Positions 49,115-50,569 of a stretch of DNA of 50,569 nucleotides are shown one piece after another (position 1 is the first letter of the stretch; every line of letters begins with the position of its first letter). The notes beneath the pieces are model-generated. The model did no database searches. It was not told where the DNA came from and saw only the letters and a program-made list of their open reading frames with translations. Source of the stretch: an uncultured Porphyromonadaceae bacterium (GTDB lineage Bacteria > Bacteroidota > Bacteroidia > Bacteroidales > Muribaculaceae); the NCBI GenBank assembly GCA_900548705.1, contig URLF01000005.1:1-50569 (forward strand). Direction: 5' to 3'. The position numbers were made by a program, and so were the translations under genes.

Positions 49115-49978
49115 ATGGCAAAAGATGTAGATCTTTCATCAAAAGAGTGGACTGACATTATCTTCGAAGGCAAGAACAAGGAGTTCGGCGCCTACGAGCT
49201 GCGCAAGCACTCTGACGGTCGTCATAACCGCGCTATGCTCTTTACCATCATCGGTCTGGTGATAGTGCTGGTTGGCTCCTACTTCCTCGGAATGTACAAC
49301 GACTACCGTCGCGAGCAGCATGAGCTTGAGCTCCAGGCTCAGCTTGAGCAGCAGCTCGCCCAGATGGAAGCCGAAGCACAGGAAGAGCAGCAGGAAGAAG
49401 AAGTCATCGAGGCTGTTCAGGAGCCCGAGCCTGAAGAGGCTCTTCCGGAAGAAATCCTCAACACAATCAAGGATACTGAAATCGCAATCGCGGCTGACAA
49501 CGAGGTCACCGAGGACATCACCTCCAAGGATGAGGTTCAGGAATCGACCGCAGCCGCAGGTGCTTCAACCTTCGACCAGGGTACTGACAACCTCGAAGTG
49601 GTCAGAACCCACAAGGACGAGATTATCGTAGAAGAGAAGAAGCCTGAGCCCGTCAAGGAAGAGGTGTTCACTGCCGTAGAGCAGATGCCCCAGTTCCCCG
49701 GCGGTGAGGCTGAACTCCTCAAGTATGTTGCCACCCACATCAAATATCCCACAATGGCAGCCGAGAACAACATCCAGGGCCGCGTGGTGGTGAAATTCGT
49801 TGTGAAGAAAGATGGTAACGTGGGTGAAGTCGTGGTTCTCCGCGGCAAAGACCCGGATCTCGACAAGGAGGCAGTCCGCGTTGTGAAGACCCTGCCGAGA
49901 TTCATTCCCGGTAAGATGAATGGTCAGGCTGTGTCAGTATGGTACACCCTCCCCATCAACTTCAAGCTCCAGCAGTAA
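49115..49978 (+). CDS. tonB: energy transducer TonB
   Basis: A 287-residue protein that spans the periplasm and powers TonB-dependent outer-membrane transporters. The N-terminus WTDIIFEGKNKEFGAYELRK is the typical Bacteroidota start, then one helix (TIIGLVIVLVGSYFLGMY) and a long Glu/Gln/Pro-rich linker (about 75-175). The C-terminal TonB domain has PQFPGGEAELLKYVATHIKY, QGRVVVKFVVKKDGNVGEVV and FIPGKMNGQAVSVWYTLPIN. It ends the exb-ton operon, which a hairpin terminator follows. Confidence 0.96.
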   Translation: MAKDVDLSSKEWTDIIFEGKNKEFGAYELRKHSDGRHNRAMLFTIIGLVIVLVGSYFLGMYNDYRREQHELELQAQLEQQLAQMEAEAQEEQQEEEVIEAVQEPEPEEALPEEILNTIKDTEIAIAADNEVTEDITSKDEVQESTAAAGASTFDQGTDNLEVVRTHKDEIIVEEKKPEPVKEEVFTAVEQMPQFPGGEAELLKYVATHIKYPTMAAENNIQGRVVVKFVVKKDGNVGEVVVLRGKDPDLDKEAVRVVKTLPRFIPGKMNGQAVSVWYTLPINFKLQQ

Positions 49979-50085
49979 TCCACTCCCTTCTCTGATAAGA
50001 GAAGAGATTTCCCAAAAGATATCCGGTTTCCACCATATCCACGGGAAATATAAACAGACATTACTCCCTTCCCCTTTTTGATAAG

Positions 50086-50126
50086 GCGGCGCTTCCCCGG
50101 AGAGGGGCAGCGCCGCTGTCGTTTTT
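50086..50126 (+). terminator. terminator of the exb-ton operon
   Basis: GCGGCGCTTCCCC (50086-50098) pairs with GGGGCAGCGCCGC (50104-50116, one mismatch), followed by GTCGTTTTTA. Confidence 0.85.
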
Positions 50127-50205
50127 ATGTCCGGGCAGCTGATGGTTGGTGAATGTGGGTCAGCGGATTTTCCCGGTTGGTGCGGAAGTTGTCGGAGTAT
50201 AGTGT

Positions 50206-50213
50206 TATCTTTG
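50206..50213 (+). promoter_or_regulatory. -7 box just before the insertion-sequence gene
   Basis: TATCTTTG ends four bases before ATG 50218, so the mRNA would be leaderless or nearly so. A -33 TTTG is not evident (GGTGCGGAAG region). Confidence 0.5.
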
Positions 50214-50217
50214 CAAC

Positions 50218-50568
50218 ATGAAACCAGACCAACTACTCAGAGCAATCCTGCCCGAAGTGCTGATAGACAACTTCGACATTGAACGATTTGAAAAAAGCGA
50301 TACCCGCTTCGACATATGGCTTGATGAGAAGAAGGAGCAACTTCGCGAAGACAAGTACAATAAAAACATAATCTCTTACGGATTCGGCGATTACCGTACG
50401 ATACAGGATTATCCGATACGTGGACGGGCCACATACCTCCATGTGCGGAAGCGCAAGTGGCTTGACAAAGCCACCGGCGAAATATTCAGCTATGAATGGG
50501 ATGTATCCGAGTTTGACGGCACAAGGCTCAACGCCGAGTTTGTCGCTTTTTTAAAAGAGGGAGATTGA
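50218..50568 (+). CDS. ISAon1-family transposase N-terminal region protein
   Basis: A 116-residue protein that resembles the first reading frame of ISAon1-type insertion sequences of Bacteroidota. It opens LLRAILPEVLIDNFDIERFE, has an acidic-basic middle and the characteristic VQDFPIRG-like block TIQDYPIRGRATYLHVRKRK then W.DK.TGE, ending in LNAEFVAFLKEGD. In these elements a second frame with the DDE catalytic domain follows at once, which would lie beyond the right edge. The frame closes with TGA at 50566-50568. Assignment rests on remembered motifs. Confidence 0.8.
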   Translation: MKPDQLLRAILPEVLIDNFDIERFEKSDTRFDIWLDEKKEQLREDKYNKNIISYGFGDYRTIQDYPIRGRATYLHVRKRKWLDKATGEIFSYEWDVSEFDGTRLNAEFVAFLKEGD

Positions 50569-50569
50569 A

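Larger units (their letters stand above)
50200..50569 (+). mobile_element. left part of an ISAon1-type insertion sequence
   Basis: Inferred from the transposase N-terminal protein at 50218-50568. The left inverted repeat could not be identified and the right end lies outside the window, so the left boundary is approximate. Confidence 0.45.

Noticed and set aside
1..50569. CRISPR arrays, tRNA or rRNA genes, prophage
   Set aside because: No regularly spaced repeats, cloverleaf-like genes, rRNA segments or phage structural genes were recognised.

Overview
The window comes from a member of the Bacteroidales, most likely a gut Muribaculaceae-like bacterium (genus is inference). The evidence is a nqrABCDEF operon, an exbB-exbD-exbD-tonB operon, a 2,494-residue SprA type 9 secretion protein next to ruvA, the DUF4250 and YeiH families, and Bacteroidota-type promoters (TTTG, 19-20 nt, TAnnTTTG) in front of many genes. 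No rRNA, tRNA, CRISPR or prophage was seen.

Layout. 1-3502 (minus): thiamine operon thiS, second thiE/tenI, thiE, thiG, thiH (cut by the window edge), with a TPP riboswitch and its promoter. 3385-8322 (plus): an accessory island of small lipoproteins with a BACON-like C-terminal half and one C10 (streptopain-family) cysteine peptidase lipoprotein. It was built by a tandem duplication whose scar is visible: the first 31 codons of ruvA joined to half a TPP riboswitch. 8323-16471 (plus): intact ruvA and sprA. 16630-19771: a small membrane-protein and winged-helix regulator pair, tatD, a DUF4250 gene, and an AT-rich patch with one hypothetical gene. 19909-27104 (plus): a tight gene run for polyprenyl synthase, UvrD/PcrA helicase, carboxynorspermidine decarboxylase (nspC), a family 2 glycosyltransferase, radC and aroE, closed by a 23-bp perfect hairpin. 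27182-30409: divergent yeiH-like transporter and comEC-like gene. 30355-35330 (minus): acyltransferase, metallophosphoesterase, tex, folK. 35558-39775 (minus): a small gene, nhaD, murA, murB. 39887-46123 (minus): the Na+-translocating NADH:quinone reductase operon. 46694-49978 (plus): the TonB energising complex. 50218 to the end: first ORF of an ISAon1-type insertion sequence.

How the parts fit. Most of the window is housekeeping: thiamine synthesis, DNA repair, cell wall, isoprenoids, folate, shikimate and sodium-motive respiration. Nqr builds a sodium gradient that NhaD can exchange with protons; ExbB/ExbD/TonB then uses ion-motive force to power outer-membrane transporters. The unusual part is 3385-8322. 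There a bidirectional promoter region (thi operon leftward, lipoprotein genes rightward) has been copied about 2,495 bp away. The left copy drives a lipoprotein gene, the right copy drives the C10 peptidase gene, and both genes keep the same start codon context and first five residues. The right copy also keeps an orphan leftward thi promoter with a beheaded riboswitch, which should make antisense RNA toward the lipoprotein genes.

All functional statements rest on reading the sequence and on recalled family motifs; no database search was run.
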